Source of the DNA: Melastoma dodecandrum
Lineage: Eukaryota > Streptophyta > Magnoliopsida > Myrtales > Melastomataceae
Direction of reading: 5' to 3'
Assembly: GCA_029817715.1 (NCBI GenBank)
Contig: JARUPY010000473.1
Span: forward strand, 7,440,001 to 7,504,000
Length of the DNA stretch: 64,000 bases
Shown here: positions 41,782 to 53,900 of the stretch, piece by piece
Layout: each line of letters opens with the position of its first letter
Numbering within the stretch: position 1 is the first letter of the stretch
Notes under the pieces: model-generated
The model's database searches: none
Seen by the model: the letters and a program-made list of their open reading frames with translations, nothing else
Told to the model about the DNA's origin: nothing
Made by a program: the position numbers and the translations under genes

Positions 41782-44640
41782 ACCCGTGCTAAAGATAACG
41801 GGAGAAGGTCAACCACTGCTTCATGATTGACGAGAATCGGCCCATCACATGAGCGGCCAGCCGATCCACATCAGCCCACCACATAAACGACTAGACCCAT
41901 CCATGCCCACCACAAAGTGCTATCAACAACATGTGTCTCGTCGTATTCAATCGATTGACTCCATCCTCAAATGGATCACATCAAATATCAGCGATTCCAG
42001 AAGACGATTCACCCTAAACTACAAATGGTTGTCCATTATCAATCACGCATTTCAAGAGAGCAATTGTCATAATGGGACAGAACTGCCACAAATAATCAGC
42101 GCAGACGATCTTCGACATCAGGATCACATGAAAGGGAGTATTCGTTCTTTAATTAGTACTTCCTTATTCGCAAAAATGAGTTACATGAGCTCACTCCGTT
42201 TAGCGCTTGTCGCATGTTGACGAAAGCGTGGATGGTAGGGTGATAAAGTTTCGAGCCAAAGCCTTGAAATAGTGTCGAGCTAAAGCTTCGAAAGATCCTT
42301 CGTTATCAACAAAACGACGGAACAACATGAAAGGAAGTTTCGAGCCAACGTTTCGAAACAACCGTCATTGACAAAACAATGACGCACATGAAGACAATAA
42401 TGCAAGAGAAATCATTGAGCAAATCCCCAAAAGCAAACTTTGTTTCTACTCTAAAAGAAGTAAGTCATACGAACTTACTTGTTTTCTCACCATCTGTTTG
42501 ATAGGTACATGAGCAGCTTTATACAACAATACATGGCAAGAGTAGCACTTCGTCAATCCTTTAATTCCATTGGACAAAGACGCAAGAGGGAAAAGACATG
42601 AAAGGGAGTATTAATCCGATTGTTAATATTTTCTCTATCGGAACAAGTTTCACGAGTTCACTTGTTGGTCTGCCCTTTGACGAGTGTAAGTACATGACCA
42701 TCCTACATTACAAACAAACGCGCGAGCGGTCGGGTAGAAAATTTTGAGCCAAAGCCTCAGAGTTGCCATTGTCTTCACCAAGAATGATCACATGAAAGGG
42801 ACTACCATCTACTCTATTCACCAAGAAATTTTCTTATTATTCCCCAACTAGAGCAATGATTTTCACTTCCACAAGACAGAGTCGGTTACATGAGTGAATC
42901 ACATTCCCCAGCATGAGTTGGATATGCAAGTATATTCTTCCCAATGGCAATCGAGACGGACGCCTCCACCTCAGCTCCCCAGCAGGTACCCAACTCTATT
43001 ATTATTATTTTCCCAGCGAAGTCGTACACCCCAAGCGAGAGTCGAGACAGCCGCAAGGGTACAAGTACTTTTTCATGGAACTTGAACACGTTCAAGCTCC
43101 ATATAATCACCCAAAAAAAAGTTTGCATACCTAATGGTATCCATTTTTTAGCATTCGTGTGCTCACTTGCATTTGCATCCTCAGATTTTTCATAGTAAGA
43201 AAATGCTTCTGGACGAGAACCACATAAGCAAACTCATTCTCCAAACACTTACCTAGAGAGATGAGCGCAAACACATGAGTGCCCCTCTAAGCAAGCGTCT
43301 GGCCGGACAATGAATCCTTTGGCGAAGGATGCTCAGATTGGGATGAGATGAAGGATTTATTCTCTATCTCAAATAGGAACATCAACCATTGCTAGCTCCT
43401 CCGAGCCAAAGTCGAAGTTTCTCCACACAATACTCCCCCCGAGTGTAAGGACTGCCTCACATCGAGGTTAAAGGAGATTCTGTAGTCAGAAATTAGAAGC
43501 GATGGATCATAGAGGCGACACTTCCTCAAGGTTAGATTGAAGAGGCGCCATCAATAGACATGCATGCAAAACGAATTAGTCCCAAAGATAGACACCTTCA
43601 TGAAACCAACGGGAAAAAAAAATCCTAAAGGAGTGCAAAGCATCTCCAACAAAACGACAAGAAAAGAAAATAGGGCAAACCCCTATAGTTCAACAAAGAA
43701 ACGCAAAATAAGCGTGAAAGACAAATGTCCTTAAGATCAAGGTGCAGAATCATAAGAGCAAAACAAAGCACCAGGGCCAACAAAAAACGGTCGCAAGAGC
43801 AAATTTGCCAATTCAGGAGGAAAACACTCCCCAAAGCGGACCATCAACATCAATCAGTCGTCAATCCTCAGTGAAACACCTCGAGTGGTAAGCTGTCTAA
43901 AGATGGAGAATTCGCTCAAAAAAGCCGACACTCGACGGCCCCTCCTTTTCTTCTAGTCGAAGACACAATCTTCTCCTCCATTTTTTCTTTTCTTTTTGAG
44001 TGACCAGACCACTTTAAAAAAGAGGGGAAAGAGCTCAAAAGAAGAAAGGAGAGGGGTACACACCCTCCCGAGAGAGTTCGGGGAAAACTCAAAACTTCTC
44101 TTCCAAGCTCCAAGGGAGACCAAGGCTCATCTGACCACCCCACGCAATGTAACTTAAACCTCTGTGGAAAACCCCCTAAAATCAACCCAAGCTGGACAAG
44201 GAGAGTTCCAAAGCATATCCTCCCTTCTACGGACACATCGATGACCTTCTTCCTCCTTGGGCCACCCCGAGGCGAAGCAACCCCTCAGTGAGACATCCTC
44301 TCACATAATCGTTAACTCGAGCATGCTTCAACCACGTTCCGTGTGCTGAACAACCACTTTCCTGCTTGTTTTGAGTCGCAACATACGAGCACACCCCCTA
44401 TCCATGAGCTCCGAAGGATCGGAGGCTGGAATCTTGAAATGGGATATCGACAGTCCACTCCTGAGGGCTTTGCTTTCCGGTACAGCGACAAAATCAAGTT
44501 TGGTCAGGTTCATCCTCTTTCTTACTCTTTTCTCTTCACGTGGACATGTTGTGCACTTCAATTAGTTTCCCGGAGTAAAAACACCACCATGGTTGACTAG
44601 AAATATCTTTGGTTAAATAGCTTCGTTTATCTTGAAATCG
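41782..44640. other. Post-pol-like region with ACATGAAAGGGAGTA words
   Basis: No credible gene. The word ACATGAAAGG(G/A)A(G/C)TA occurs at 42127, 42326, 42596 and 42790, each time a few hundred bases from a (T)CACGAG/CATGAGTTCAC word. Segments with TTTCGAGCCAA(A/C)G recur at 42248, 42336 and 42745. This looks like a decayed, repeat-derived 3' region of a Tat-like element. A purine/pyrimidine-rich stretch lies at 43970-44100. Confidence 0.45.
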
Positions 44641-45960
44641 GTTGGGACATTTACCTCTTTGGCTTCCCTACTACTTTCATTCTTTGCAAGTTTTCATTTG
44701 GAGTCGTCTCAGTCGAATTTGTTTTTGTCGAACATGGGGATGAAGGACACAATGGTTCTGCACTCGGGCAGAAATACTGCCTTAATCGACTATGCGTAAG
44801 TTCAGCTACATAACTCCATTTTATGTGAAACTACTTAGGATGGTTCCCTCACTGGTTTCTCTTTCAATGCCAAGAGACACAGTTCCAAGAGATAAAGCAT
44901 AACTTTGTCAGCAGAGGATGGGTTAGGTCCTCTCTTGGCAACCTACAACTTTCATCTTTTTGAACTTTTATATTTGGGTTGTCTTGACCAAGTTCTGACC
45001 TGTCGAAGTCGACACACAGAATGCACCAGTTCTGTGGTCGACCCAAGACCCAGTGTGAGTCGACTAGACGTAACTTTCTCGACAGAGGTCAGTTTAACCC
45101 AAAACTACTTCAGCTCGTTTCCCCCCTTGTCGATCAACCTTTTGTAAGTAGAAGGTCGATATGCAAAATACAACGTTTTGCACACAAGTCGAAACGCCAC
45201 TTTGGTCGACGGAGCATAACTCCCTCTACAGAGCTCGGATTAACCCAAAATCAATTGGATTAGATTGTCGACCAACAACTTTCAAGTCTTGAGATTTTTG
45301 GTTTGACGAAATCTTTGTCGACCCTTTTCTCGTTGAACTTCGACTAACAGAACGCAACGGTTCTATAGTCGTTGGAAAACGTTGCTTCAGTCGACGAGGC
45401 ATAACTTCTTTGACAGAACTTTGTTTCACCCAAAATCAGTTGGGTTAGCTTCCTTTCTCATAGAGCTACAACTTTATTGCTTTGAACTATTTGATGCACA
45501 GCATCTTCATCGACCATTTGCCAGTCGAATTTCGACACACGGAATGCAACAATTTTGTCGACGATTGAAAATGTTGTTTTGGTCAATGAAGCATAACATA
45601 TTCGACAGAAGTTTGTTTCGCCCAAAACTAGTTGGGTTAACTTCCTTTCGTACAAATCTACAACTTTGTTCTTTTAGACTTTTTGATTTAATGACATCTT
45701 TGTCGATCTCTTTCCCGTTGAACGTCGACCAACAGAATGCAACAGTTTTGTAATCGACTGAAAAAATCACTTCAGTCGATGGGGCATAACTCTTTGACTA
45801 TAGAACTCCATTTGACTCGAAATTAATTGGATTAGCTCTCTCTTTAGGTTAGCGACAACTTTCATGTTTTGACATTTTTTATTTGAAGTCATCTCTGTCG
45901 AGTTTTGATCTCTCGAAAGTCGACAACGCCCATATTAGCTCCTGAATCGACTGCAAGAGC
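44640..45960. repeat. ~190-bp tandem array, about six diverged units
   Basis: The anchor CATAACTCC/CATAACTTC lies at 45215, 45400, 45592 and 45785 (spacings 185, 192, 193), with earlier copies at 45069 and about 44907. A second anchor, CAACTTTCATG...TTTTT, precedes each at a constant offset, and a third, AGAATGCAACAGTTTTGT-TCGAC, recurs in step. Units are rich in GTCGAC. They sit downstream of Tat integrase remains, where such elements often carry tandem repeats. Confidence 0.85.
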
Positions 45961-47160
45961 TTCGACTAACCCACTTTGACTTGGTCGGCTTCGACTACTC
46001 CTCTTCGACCACTTCAACATCGACTTAGTAGTCGAGTAGTCGGTTGGGATGATCGGATTTGTATCTGTTGGATGATATAATGATTTATGTTGTCTCTTCT
46101 GACTTCATAATCATTGACTTCTTTAAATTATTTCCTCGAACATCCTACTTTCAATTTCTTTTGGCGTACGTAGGAACGTGACCACACAAGGTGAGGAATG
46201 GTCGTCAATGCCCATTCATCCTCAATGAAGCTTCTCCAGCATACTTGGGAAGGAACCCTTCAAGAATGGAGTGTAAGGTACGGGAGTATGGTGGACCGTA
46301 AGTGGGAACGTTTCACTTAAAGGGGCTCCAACCGACAAACCGAAGGTACAAACGAGAGGTGCAGGCCTCCCTGAATTATTCATTTCTACCTGTAACGAAC
46401 CGTGGGCCCAAGTACATAAGCCCGCGGTTACCACCCTTCCCCGTTTGATCTAAATTATTAATTGTGATTGTTGTGATGCATGCTGGTAGGCCTTAGGATT
46501 TTCTTCGCATGTGATTGTCAACTGACAAATATGAGTTCGGGTCCAATGTCTGAATCGGGTCCAACGCCCATAAAACAATAACATAAATCCAGAGTCATGT
46601 TCGGATTGGGTCCACGCTCGTTAACCAAAAGCAAACTTTTGAAGTAAATACCACCTCTTCGCATGTTTGGAATGTAAGAGTTAGTAAATATGAATCCCGA
46701 ACCGAAATATTTATCCCACTTAAACAGTTTTAAAAATAAGTCGATGGTGACTCTGTAATAACTTACATAGGTTAATCAACGGCACAGTTTTTACGAGCCG
46801 CTCCCAATCCTCCAAAAAGTTCCTTCAACGGATCATGCTCCTCCTTTCGCCTGTCGCCTTCCAAGGAGTAGGAAGGCGATCGGCGAGGGTCCGAGGAGAC
46901 CCAATTAGGAATCAAGGGAGGATCGACCCCGGTCTCCTTCGCAGCGCCTGGACATTCGAGTCTGGGCGTTGACCGGAGAACACCAGGGGGAGCGGGCCCG
47001 GATCCTCGTGTGATCCGAACTGCCGCGCGCGTGTTATGTCGAAGGCCGTGCGTACAACGTTCATTGGCTCTTTCAATAACTCAAGCCTCCTTAGAAGTTC
47101 TTTGCATTGTTCCTTGCTAAAATAATATAAATTACGTTAGTGACCTAACATTTTCCACAG
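45961..47160. other. Intergenic, with a GC-rich island and hairpin
   Basis: No gene. 46800-47070 is clearly GC-richer than its surroundings and contains a perfect 9-bp hairpin, TCGCCTTCC (46854-46862) with GGAAGGCGA (46871-46879). I cannot assign the island; SINE or LTR leader are possibilities. TCGACT words continue from the tandem array up to about 46030. Confidence 0.4.
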
Positions 47161-48560
47161 CCAAATAATGTACTTTTTTGTACCATGCATACCAAAAACG
47201 TACGTATGTCATCCTCTATGTGCTCTAGTAGTAGCAAATGATGTGTTAGTTTCACGCTCCATTTCAAACTGCTTGCAACACAATATAAACACATCAATGT
47301 CATATTCACACTCATATCTCACTAAACACCTAAACAAGGCCATAAAAATTGAAATCAACTACAACCCCATGATAAGGATATGTATATAACAAAAATACAT
47401 TTTCAATCGAATAACCTGTGTCAAAATTGTATCATAGCCCATCCCAAACATTCTCTTCCACTCAAGGGACGATATATCATATTTCAAAACAAATTTCATA
47501 TATTTTATCCTGTAAATCACACCTTTCACGCACGAAAGGACAATTCCATTGCATCATACAACCCTACCGTAAGCGACCGTCACATGTTATAGAATATTCA
47601 TCAAGTTTAAACCCAACACTTGCCAATAAGCCAGTAGCCAGGTATACCAACTTCAACAAGGCTCCATCATCATGGATCCGATTAATCAACAATAACAACT
47701 TCTTCTCCACCATCTTACCATGCACCCATACCCACATTAACTTCATACCAACCATTCAACCAAAATCATCCGCCTTACCAAAGAATAATAAACCACGACT
47801 CCTGCCCATGCAAGACAAACTATAGAAAGTCGAACAACAAGGAAGCATCAATGGGGTTTCAGGTTCCTTAGGATAACTACATAAAACTCATCGGGTCGGG
47901 TACGAGGCTTTGGTCGACAGATGTGCGCCGCCCGAAAAGACAGAGCTAGTGATGTGAAAGCGGATGGGGGATGGCAGGAGTTCGATGAAATGGCAGACAG
48001 TGGTGGGTCGGGTCGTACGGGGCTTTGGTCGACAGAAGTGCGCTGCCCGGCGAAATTACAGACCTCGGTCGGAGGGGGATGGCAGTTGTTCGATGATACT
48101 ACGACGGACGGTGATTGTGCAAGTCTCTGAACACAAAAGGGCAAGACCGCGACTAGAATGTGGAGGAAAGAACGAAGCAGCTTGGTTTTATTTGTTGCTT
48201 TTAAATTTTTACAATCCGACAATCCTTCTTACACAAATTGCCTGTTTTATGTTAATTAATGCAATCCCTTGTTAAAATTATTGCCGGTTAATCGACATTC
48301 CATTTTATAAAGGCATGCCAGTTATATTGCTGACAAATATAACAGATGACCCTGTATTAGTAATAATTACATGTCATGTCTAATAAAAATTAAAAAACAT
48401 TTAATTTTACGCAATGTGGTAATCCCCTTAATTACGGATTGACAGTGCACTCTTCCACAGTACACCATCACCCCTCAAATATATCTTATAAGAATTGTCA
48501 GTTTTTTCTTTTAAATTATTCAGTTATATTCACTAAAAAAAGTCACCTACAACATTTATA
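47161..48560. other. Intergenic stretch with a 115-bp tandem duplication
   Basis: AT-rich sequence with open but unrecognised frames (47418-47825 +, 47848-48222 -). The only clear structure is the duplication at 47889-48118. I see no splice-linked exons and no known domains. Confidence 0.4.
47889..48118. repeat. 115-bp tandem duplication
   Basis: CTTTGGTCGACAGA(T/A)GTGCG occurs at 47908 and 48023, 115 bases apart. Flanking matches include CGGGTCGGGT before it and GGGGGATGGCAG(G/T)(A/T)GTTCGATGA after it. The duplication is diverged and GC-rich compared with its surroundings. Confidence 0.85.
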
Positions 48561-48570
48561 AATAAAAACG

Positions 48571-49041
48571 ATGCCAAATTATCCGATTTATCCTAAACTA
48601 TACCAGCCCTCTTCCTCTTCCTCCAAATCTCAAATTCCCGCCAGCCCTCTTCCTCTTCCTCAGCCTTCTTACTCTTCCCCCGCCTCTTCCACCATCCCCG
48701 ACCTCTTCACTGACCCAATTCTAAATCGCTCACTTATCAACCCCACCATCCCCGACCTCTCTACCGACCCATACAAACTAATATGCGTTGCCTTGCTATT
48801 ACTGTTATGCATGAAGGTGACGAAGCACGTAAAATTGGCCATTAAGAAGAATCGAAGGATGCTTCTTCCATTGTCTATGCAGGGAGCTCAGATTCAGGTT
48901 CGATTGCAGTTGACTACTCTCCTCTTGCCACACATCTCAAGTAAGTGCCTGACTGTTGGGTATTTTGGCCAATCCTTAGACTCTCAAGCAAGTATTTTGG
49001 CCACACATCTTGACACACTGGTTATTTCACTTGGGTATTAA
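48571..49041 (+). CDS. Hypothetical 156-residue ORF, unrecognised
   Basis: ATG at 48571 to TAA at 49039-49041. The first 60 residues are Ser/Pro-rich with a near-repeat of 'TIPDL(F/S)TDP' (about residues 47-55 and 67-75). A hydrophobic run of Leu/Val/Ala follows at about 80-90, which could be a single membrane span, then a Lys/Arg-rich segment. TATAAATA lies only 13 bases before the ATG, too close for a normal promoter. I recognise no family and see no introns. It could be a random ORF or an exon remnant. Confidence 0.25.
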   Translation: MPNYPIYPKLYQPSSSSSKSQIPASPLPLPQPSYSSPASSTIPDLFTDPILNRSLINPTIPDLSTDPYKLICVALLLLLCMKVTKHVKLAIKKNRRMLLPLSMQGAQIQVRLQLTTLLLPHISSKCLTVGYFGQSLDSQASILATHLDTLVISLGY

Positions 49042-49222
49042 GCCACACTTAGCACTACTGCTACATTGCATTACTGGTGTTGGTATCGATGGCAATGATT
49101 TACTTGAGCACGTTCGAATAGACCTGCCGATCTAGCAAAGAACGAGACTTTATTTCACAGGATAAGAAAGCAAAAAATTTAACGAAAGAAATCAACTCTT
49201 CTCAAAATAGCCTCTGAGTATT

Positions 49223-49764
49223 TCAAGCTTTCTTTAAGTGTTTTCCCTCACACATTTTGCACAACTCTTCGTAGGCTTCCACACAGTGGGCAGAATATTT
49301 GGCCATTGTTTCGAACATGTTTTCTAATTGGGTCCTCACCTTGCTCGTGCCTCCGAGTTCCCCTTCCTCGATCCCCAGTCACACTTCAGCCGGAGGGATT
49401 GCGCCTCTTTTGATCGCACGACGAATCCGACCCTTCATCCTCTGGTCCTTCCTCTCCAACGCCTTTGTTTTCAGCTCCAAGTCTTTATCTTATGGAGCCT
49501 TTGCTTGGAGCCTCGCGTGACAACTATCGTAAAACTCTCCATGATGCCAACGAGTTCACTCATCGTTTCCGTGACACGCATCACCCGGGACTTATCGATG
49601 GCATGCGTCCAACTTCGACAGACATCAAACACGGGAGGTAGTGCAATTTCAGATAATGAAGGCATCCCTTCCAGCTCACTCGAGAGGCATATTGTCAACC
49701 AGGAATCCAAAGCCTGGACGCAGTCCTCGTGGGTGGCCACCCAATTGCAGAAGCATAGCTCCAA
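49223..49764 (-). pseudogene. DUF630/DUF632 (NRG2-like) C-terminal fragment, broken
   Basis: The - strand frame at 49764-49471 reads 'CFCNWVATHEDCVQALDSWL' and 'ALPPVFDVCRSWTHAID', matching the DUF632 signature of a Phe-x-x-Trp helix then Ala-Pro-Pro-Val-Phe-x-x-Cys-x-x-Trp. A one-base shift near 49490 leads to 'LELKTKALERKDQR', 'QLENMFETMAKYSAHCVEAYEEL', the usual family C-terminus, ending at TGA 49223-49225. One further in-frame TGA lies near 49385. Plant DUF630/632 proteins act in signalling and nitrate response; only the last ~170 residues are here, with no upstream exons. Confidence 0.72.
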
Positions 49765-49806
49765 GTTCTGGATCGGTGCCCGATTTGGGGGTTTAGGGTT
49801 AGTTTA

Positions 49807-50208
49807 GGCGATTTATTTTGTGACGGCTGGGCGACTGACAGCGTTAGTGCCATGTCAGCGTCACGTCAACTTCCGTTAGTCAAACGACTGGCGGAGGATA
49901 TATAAGAAGTAATGGAATAAGTTTGGGATATATGGAGATATTATGTAAACGATATGATAAATCGAAAAAAACCGATATAGTTTAGGATAAAATGGGATAA
50001 TTTAGCCGGCGATTTATTTTGTGACGGCAGGGTGACTGACGGCGTTAGTGTCATATCAGTGCCACGTCAATTTCCGTTAGTCGGACGACTGACGGAGGAT
50101 AGATAAGAAGTAACGAAGTAAGTTTCAGATATGTAGAGATATTATGTAAACGAGATAAATCGAAAAACACCGATATAGTTTAGGATAAATCGGATAAGTT
50201 GGCCTAAA
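49807..50208. repeat. 201-bp tandem duplication of an intergenic repeat
   Basis: Two copies beginning GGCGATTTATTTTGTGACGG lie at 49807 and 50008, exactly 201 bases apart, with closely matching sequence. Each contains CCGTTAGTC, a GTAAACGA-GATAAATCG stretch and ends near GATAAxxTGGCC. The unit shares its words with the repeat at 16070-16560. Confidence 0.92.
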
Positions 50209-50919
50209 AACAATCCACCCTTAAACTTACAACTGCAAAACAAAAGTTGATAAAAAAGTAAGTGCTGCCGTGCACGGTATTTAAAAGGCTGCCGAGAATC
50301 ACTACGTCATCTGGCTTTTACGGAGATAGTCAACATGCCAGTTTTGCATCCTCCCGAATTTGGGATACTTTCTGAGCAACCGGCTTCTCCATGAATGATC
50401 GGTCAACCTGATCAAAGCTGCAGAAGTGATTATATCAACACCATATATCGGGCAAGGGATCCATCTTCTGTGTTGGAAGGAGGACCGTCCTTCCTAGGGG
50501 TTAATAGGGAAACAAAAGCGAAGAAAATGGAAAAGCGGCTACAAGGATCAACTGGAAGCATCTTTACAAGTTAGTCTGCAGCTCAACTTGCTGAACACCG
50601 TCAACGGCATGCTCTGATCATCATTATCACCAAAGACAGAATGAAACAATGATCATTATGGACGAAACTTCACTGTACAAAAAATGCGAGAGACTGCAAC
50701 TTTGCAACTCCTTCGAAATGACATGCTGATTCTCCTAAACTAATTATTTTGAAGCCAGGTTTTATGCTCGGACACCACTAATTTCTAGCATGGAGTCGAT
50801 ATTGATAGACGACCGTTGTGTGTGGCGCCTCCACATTGCGAGTGGCTTTTCTGTTTTATGGCTGATTCGTTTTCGGTGAAATGCATCTCGACTTCGGGGT
50901 TTCTGCTTCCACATAATGA
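50209..50919. other. 3' flank of the kinase gene
   Basis: Downstream (on the - strand) of the kinase stop codon at 50920. It should contain the 3' UTR; I see no unmistakable AATAAA on the - strand and cannot set a polyadenylation site. No other gene is recognisable. Confidence 0.5.
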
Positions 50920-53900
50920 TCATTGAGGTCGTGCTCCATAGAGAATCGATTCAATCTGGTCGCTGCTTCCGAAATCCGTCCTGGATTTGCCACACGCCTT
51001 ACGAACAGCTTGTTGAATTTGCCTTTCGTGCTCCTTGAGCATCTCCTCCATGTTCCCTCCTGACGGCAGCAAAGGTCCTGAGTAATGTATTCGGAGCTTT
51101 CGAGGAGAATTTCCCTGCTTTCGGAACACAGATCACAGGTTATATCGATAAGGTTTGCCTAACAATGAGGAGAAAGCAGAATCAACCACAAAACAAAATT
51201 CAAATGATATGCACAGTTAATTTGCCAATACAAGTTATTGACAAAAGAAATTCCCATGTAAGAACAAGGATAGAGGGTTTAGAAATTACCGCAGGATATT
51301 CCCTTGCGGATTGCTCTTTGCCTTTCTTATGAGATGACATCGGCCGATCCATTAAGGAGTGGGACCACATATGCTTTTCTGCCACCTCACCGCCATCTCG
51401 ATCCGCCACCGAGTTTGAGAATCTAGACAACTCTGCCTCTCTTCTCGGGATATGAGAGCTAGGTGGCATTATCAGCTCTGCGATTTTTGCAAATCCACCT
51501 GCAGGCCTCTTGAGAGTGGTGTCATCTTTAGAATTGAAGAACCTCAAGGACCAGGAAGAGCTGCTTTTCCCTGGTGGGCTTGAATGCAATATATTACTCT
51601 GCACATCTCCTTTACAAGTTCCACCATTAACCTTTGTACTCGTGCTCTCGGGATTGGCTTTCTGTTTCTGAAGAAAGGTGAGCACGACTGTTAAGTCAAT
51701 TTTGCATGGCTAACCTTTTCTTTAAAATAGTCGTAAGTATTGGCAAAATCACATAATGTTGAAAAACTTCTGATGTCGATAATTCAAATGACTAGAAAGC
51801 AGTTTAGCTACCTGTTTGGACGTCAAGGAATTGGCTTTGACATTCGAAGCCGGCGAGACCTTAGAGTCTTTGTCCTTTTTTATCGGATCATTTGCATGTC
51901 CTTTACCCCCAGAAGCTTTAATCCTAGAATTCAATGTAAAAAGCATAATAAAACACAATAGTGATTTAAAGATCACAGATTTCTCATCTTTTCTGACTCA
52001 CTAATTTGCTTGTGAACTAAGCACATTTTACAGAATATATTAATATATTATTGAACTTGAAAATGAAGTGTTGTCGCCACTCCAAGTGGAATCTGGTGAT
52101 AAACTAATGAAGATAAGTTGGTATTTTTCTCGAGAAATGAGGATTTTTCTAAGCAGAGAATTCTTTGAACTTCCAAATTAACTAGGATGTATATACTTCA
52201 AGGAAACATCAGGCAGTATATACTTCCGAAAAGAAGTCTCACCTCCTGTTTTCCTCTTCTCGGATTTTCGCATCAAACTCCTTACTAGGAGGATGCTTGG
52301 GCATAGTTGAAGGATCAGCTGGAAGAGGCTTCGTTGTGAAGAACTAAAAAGATGGATCTTAATGTCAGAAGACATAGCCGTAAAAAGAAATGCTATTATC
52401 TTGCCCAGAAAAAGAACATAATTGTAGTGAAAGATTAAAAAGGGGGGAGAGAGGGAGAGCTGCATCAGCAGCAACCTCGTTTTGAAGTGCTGAGGAAGCA
52501 GATCCACGGTGTTCTGGTTCCACTGCTAGAAGAATATCTAACATGGCCACTGCTGTCTGAGGGAAGTCCTTGAATGTCTCTGCAAGACATTTCTTGTAAG
52601 GCTGTTGTGGTTTAAAAATCGTTGCATGTGGCAATTTTGATTTTTTCCAGTATTCTTCAGAAGGAGATCCACAAAGCTTGAAGATCTTATGAAGTTGTTC
52701 CACCTAAAATTGTCCCCAAAAAATTTTAACTTTATTGTTCATGCCAAAGCCCAAAGATCTGATGAAATTTCAGCCAAGAAAACTTATAGAACAAAGTAGT
52801 TGATAAAAACATTGCCCTGAATTCAAGAATTTATAAAGAACAAAGTTCATTTCACCAGTTCGATATTCGCAAACAGAGTTCAAGAATTTCTCTCCCAATA
52901 TCAATGTTGAAAGAGATTTTTTTTTTTTTGTGTGGTTGTTATTATTAGCTAAGTAGCTTCCAGCAACTCATCCTATGTCAGCACCATGGTACAAACCTCA
53001 GTTCTCCCTGGCATAATGGGCTTCCCAGCAAACAGTTCTGCTAGGATGCAACCTGAACTCCATAAATCAACTGAGGTTCCATAGTCTGTAGCACCAAGCA
53101 AAAGCTCCGGGGGCCGATACCACAGAGTGACCACGCGACTTGTCAAGGGTTGCTTCGAACATGGTTCGAAGAAAGTCGCCAATCCGAAATCTCCAATCTT
53201 GAGGTTTCCGTTGTTGTCAATTAACAAGTTGGACCCTTTAATATCTCGATGCAGGACGCCATGAGCATGACAATAATCGAGCCCGCGAAGTAGCTGCTGC
53301 ATATAACACTTGATCTGCAAAAAGGAAAAATGACAAATATGTTTAGGTTGTATGCCTCAAAGTGTCATTTTCCTACGAGTGAACAGATAGGCCACTGAGA
53401 CATGGATAACCTGTTCCATGGTAGTAAAAGTTAAGTTGCAACCATCGATAAAAAAAAAAAGTTGCAACCATCATAACTTTTTTGTTTGGCAAAGAAAAGT
53501 GAAGACTGAACCAGGTTCATATGATTCAGGAAAAATCCAGACGCTCACATTTCAGAAGAGATTGTTTTACACACGATCAGAAGAAAATGATTGAGTAATA
53601 TATTCCAGATTCAGAAAAGAAAACTGGCCAGATTAACTAAGAAACCTGCAATTAGTGCAGCCAAAGAGAAAATACAACACCAGTTAGAGAAACAAAAAGA
53701 TGCACCAAAATGGAATCATATGCACCTGAGATTCCGTGAACTTCACGCCTGGAGTAGCAGCAAGGCCGGTAAGATCATGCTCCATATATTCAAATATAAG
53801 ATAAAGACCCCCAGACGCCTTCGAAGTGATCAAGCCCTCTAGCTTCATCACGTTAGGGTGATCAAGTTTTCGTAGGATGATTATTTCCCTCGCCATGAAG

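Noticed and set aside
46854..46879. Hairpin as a transcription terminator
   Set aside because: No T run follows and the genome is a plant nuclear one; intrinsic terminators of this kind are bacterial.
49328..49807. 159-codon + strand ORF
   Set aside because: Shadow of the DUF632-like fragment on the - strand, where the family motifs are read.
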